Part shown: positions 62,475 through 64,000 of the stretch, in pieces | Numbering within the stretch: the first letter of the stretch is position 1 | Layout: every line of letters starts with the position of its first letter | NCBI RefSeq assembly: GCF_021044685.1 | Contig: NZ_CP088014.1 | Coordinates: 7,116,001-7,180,000 of the forward strand | Direction of reading: 5' to 3' | Source: Bradyrhizobium daqingense | GTDB taxonomy: Bacteria > Pseudomonadota > Alphaproteobacteria > Rhizobiales > Xanthobacteraceae | DNA: 64,000 nucleotides | Notes under the pieces: generated by a model | What the model saw: only the letters and a program-made list of their open reading frames with translations | What the model was told of the DNA's origin: nothing | Databases searched by the model: none | Program-made: the position numbers and the translations under genes

Positions 62475-64000
62475 CTAAACCAGGTGAAAATCGTAGCGGT
62501 GTAAGTCCGCGAGTTGCATTCCCTCGAGAATGATGGAGCCCTCGTGCGCCGTGATGACCACATGGTCGCCGCTTTGCACAGCGTTCGCCATGACTGCGCC
62601 GAAATCGCCAAAAGTCGATTGGTCGATTTGGATGACATCGTGGCTTGCACCAAGCGCCTGGAAGTTTCTGATCACGTTGTTTCCAAACTCGCCGTGGAAG
62701 ACAAAGACATCGTTCTCCGCGGTGCCACTCATTACAGTGAGATCCGATCGTCCGGCGGACGAACTGCTCGGTGTCTGATGCCAATTTCCATCAAAAGATG
62801 TGGCGGCATCCGGGGTCGACACCACTGCACCAGTCATTTTCCAGTTCGTATCGAAGGACATGAGAGTAGTGGCGTTGCCCTCCACAGTAGTAATCTGCGC
62901 TCCGGTCATGACCCATTTTTCGTCGAAATAGAGGGTCTGCCTCGTCGAGCCATTGATCGTCGATATTTCCGCTCCAATTTGCTGCCACGCGGCATTGAAC
63001 TGAACAGTCGTGGCGCTATTCGCATTCACCGTCGTCAATTCCGCACCAACTACATGCCAGTCGGCGTCCAAATGTACGGTTTGAGATTGATTGCCACTCA
63101 CAGTGGTGACATCGGCCTTTGTACGGTGCCAAGCATCGTCGAAATACGTGGTTGTGGTACTTGCTCCATCAGATGTCCAAACCTCAGCGCCGAGCATGGA
63201 CCCCTTCGAGTCCAGACGGATTGTCTTGGCGGTAGTTCCCTCGAGAGTGACAAGTTCAGTCGACATCGCTTCACCATGGCCATTGACCTGACCGAGCGAA
63301 GTGACTGAACCGGACCAAGTTGAGTTCACCGTCAAATCGAACTCCGCAGACAAAGCGCTGTGGTTGCCGGCGGCATCAATCGCTTTGCTGGTAAATGCGT
63401 GAACGCCGTCGGCCAGGGTACCGGTAGCAAAACTCCAGGCACCGTTCGCATTCGCGGTCGAAGTCCCGATTTGCTTTGACCCGTCGAACACCTGGACTGT
63501 GGCTCCGGCCGCCGCCATTCCCGTCAGTGTGACGTGGTTGGCATTGGTGATACCGTCGCCCGCCACTCCGCTGTCCGGAGAGAACGACGCCACCGTCGGA
63601 GCCGAGGGCGCCACGGTGTCCACCGTCACGGTCAGCGCCTTGGACGCTGCGCTGACGTTGCCCGCCGCGTCCACCGCCTTGCTCGTGAAAGCATGGTTGC
63701 CATCAACCAGCGTGCTGGTAGCAAAACTCCAGGCGCCGTTCGCATTCGCGGTCGAAGTCCCGATTTGCTTCGCCCCGTCGAACACCTGGATCGTGGCTCC
63801 GGCCGCCGCCATTCCCGTCAGCGTGACGTGGTTGGCATTGGTGATCCTGTCGCCCGCCACTCCGCTGTCCGGAGAGAACGAGGCCACAGTCGGAGCCGAG
63901 GGCGCCAGGGTGTCCACCGTCACGGTCAGCGCCTTGGACGCCGCACTGACGTTGCCTGCCGCGTCCACCGCCTTGCTCGTGAAAGCATGGTTGCCATCAA
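62475..64000 (-). CDS. Ig-like/RTX repeat secreted protein (5' end outside the window)
   Basis: At least 508 residues visible; the start lies beyond 64000 in the same open frame. From the visible N-terminal end: Ig-like modules of 98 residues (SPDSGVAGDGITNANHVTLTG block), then a row of about 24-residue FD..W....GA...T repeats, then RTX-like VMSGTAENDVFVFHGEFGNNVIRNF and a beta-rich end (VVITAHEGSIILEGMQLADL) like type I secreted proteins. The Ig-like modules are homologous to those of the RTX/GH16 protein at 6627. Probably a large surface or matrix protein; the upstream part may carry a catalytic domain. Confidence 0.85.
   Translation of the reverse strand, partial: DGNHAFTSKAVDAAGNVSAASKALTVTVDTLAPSAPTVASFSPDSGVAGDRITNANHVTLTGMAAAGATIQVFDGAKQIGTSTANANGAWSFATSTLVDGNHAFTSKAVDAAGNVSAASKALTVTVDTVAPSAPTVASFSPDSGVAGDGITNANHVTLTGMAAAGATVQVFDGSKQIGTSTANANGAWSFATGTLADGVHAFTSKAIDAAGNHSALSAEFDLTVNSTWSGSVTSLGQVNGHGEAMSTELVTLEGTTAKTIRLDSKGSMLGAEVWTSDGASTTTTYFDDAWHRTKADVTTVSGNQSQTVHLDADWHVVGAELTTVNANSATTVQFNAAWQQIGAEISTINGSTRQTLYFDEKWVMTGAQITTVEGNATTLMSFDTNWKMTGAVVSTPDAATSFDGNWHQTPSSSSAGRSDLTVMSGTAENDVFVFHGEFGNNVIRNFQALGASHDVIQIDQSTFGDFGAVMANAVQSGDHVVITAHEGSIILEGMQLADLHRYDFHLV
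62775..63224 (-). repeat. about 24-residue (72 bp) tandem repeats
   Basis: Six to seven units follow the pattern T-x-x-F/L-D-x-x-W-x-x-x-G-A-x-x-x-T-x-x-G-x, e.g. LDADWHVVGAELTTV, FNAAWQQIGAEISTI, FDEKWVMTGAQITTV and FDTNWKMTGAVVST. The first and last are more diverged. A beta-strand solenoid-like arrangement is plausible. Confidence 0.8.
63300..64000 (-). repeat. 98-residue (294 bp) Ig-like repeats, nearly identical in DNA
   Basis: The sequence starting at 63601 recurs at 63895 with only a few differences, a period of 294 bp (98 residues). The copies cover the visible upstream part and continue beyond the window edge. The similarity at DNA level suggests recent duplication or conversion. 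Confidence 0.85.

Noticed and set aside
62775..64000. possible CRISPR-like direct repeats
   Set aside because: The repeats are 72 and 294 bp, in frame and coding for protein modules; there are no short repeats with unique spacers.

Overview
This is a GC-rich alphaproteobacterial chromosome segment. Its gene style (NodS/NodB-like domains, RTX proteins carrying GH16 and Ig-like modules, an ExoP-like tyrosine kinase, rhizobial-type IS elements, small basic membrane proteins) points to Bradyrhizobium or a close relative in the Nitrobacteraceae. That assignment is recognition from memory, not a search. Nearly all confident genes concern surface-polysaccharide or glycoconjugate synthesis, modification and export.

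Layout. 0-5 kb: end of an unknown gene, a small membrane protein, a GT2-type glycosyltransferase and an HTTM-like membrane protein paired with a DCC thiol-oxidoreductase-like protein. 5-12 kb: a Wzx flippase facing a 1750-residue secreted GH16/RTX/Ig-like protein. 12-21 kb: a tightly coupled minus-strand operon (20997 to 12110): UDP-glucuronate decarboxylase, a GalE/Uxe-like epimerase, a GT2, a GT2-NodS-NodB fusion, another GT2 and an ABC exporter. Five of its genes start or end in 4-bp ATGA overlaps. 21-32 kb: an ExoA-like GT2, GT4, GT2, a complete IS5-like element, GT25, a broken GH16 gene, a polysaccharide pyruvyltransferase and an FkbM-type methyltransferase. 31.6-36.3 kb: a minus-strand operon GT61-wzx-gmd-fcl in which fcl carries a one-base deletion. 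36-44 kb: secreted GH16, acyltransferase, Wzy-like polymerase, GT2, an exported protein and an NAD-epimerase. 44-54 kb: ExoP/Wzc-like BY-kinase, exported protein, O-antigen-ligase/polymerase-like membrane protein, a TPR-like anchored protein, an intact IS256-type element, an IS5/IS427 remnant and the initiating sugar phosphotransferase. 54-59 kb: a PPP-type phosphatase, then a gene-poor stretch of small or doubtful ORFs. 59-62.5 kb: a second gmd (plus strand) and a second, intact fcl (minus strand). 62.5-64 kb: the C-terminal part of another Ig-like/RTX protein, cut by the window edge.

How the genes fit together. The WcaJ/ExoY-like enzyme would load the first sugar on undecaprenyl phosphate. 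The GT2, GT4, GT25 and GT61 enzymes extend the chain from UDP-xylose or UDP-arabinose and GDP-fucose made here. Pyruvyl, acyl and methyl groups are added, Wzx proteins flip the unit, Wzy-like proteins polymerise it and the BY-kinase sets chain length. Secreted GH16 enzymes could trim the product. No outer-membrane export protein (Wza/ExoF type) was seen, so the pathway is incomplete in this window. The 12-21 kb operon has its own ABC exporter and looks like a separate pathway for a decorated oligosaccharide or glycolipid; its GT2-NodS-NodB fusion is the most unusual gene found.

No rRNA, tRNA, CRISPR array or phage module was recognised.
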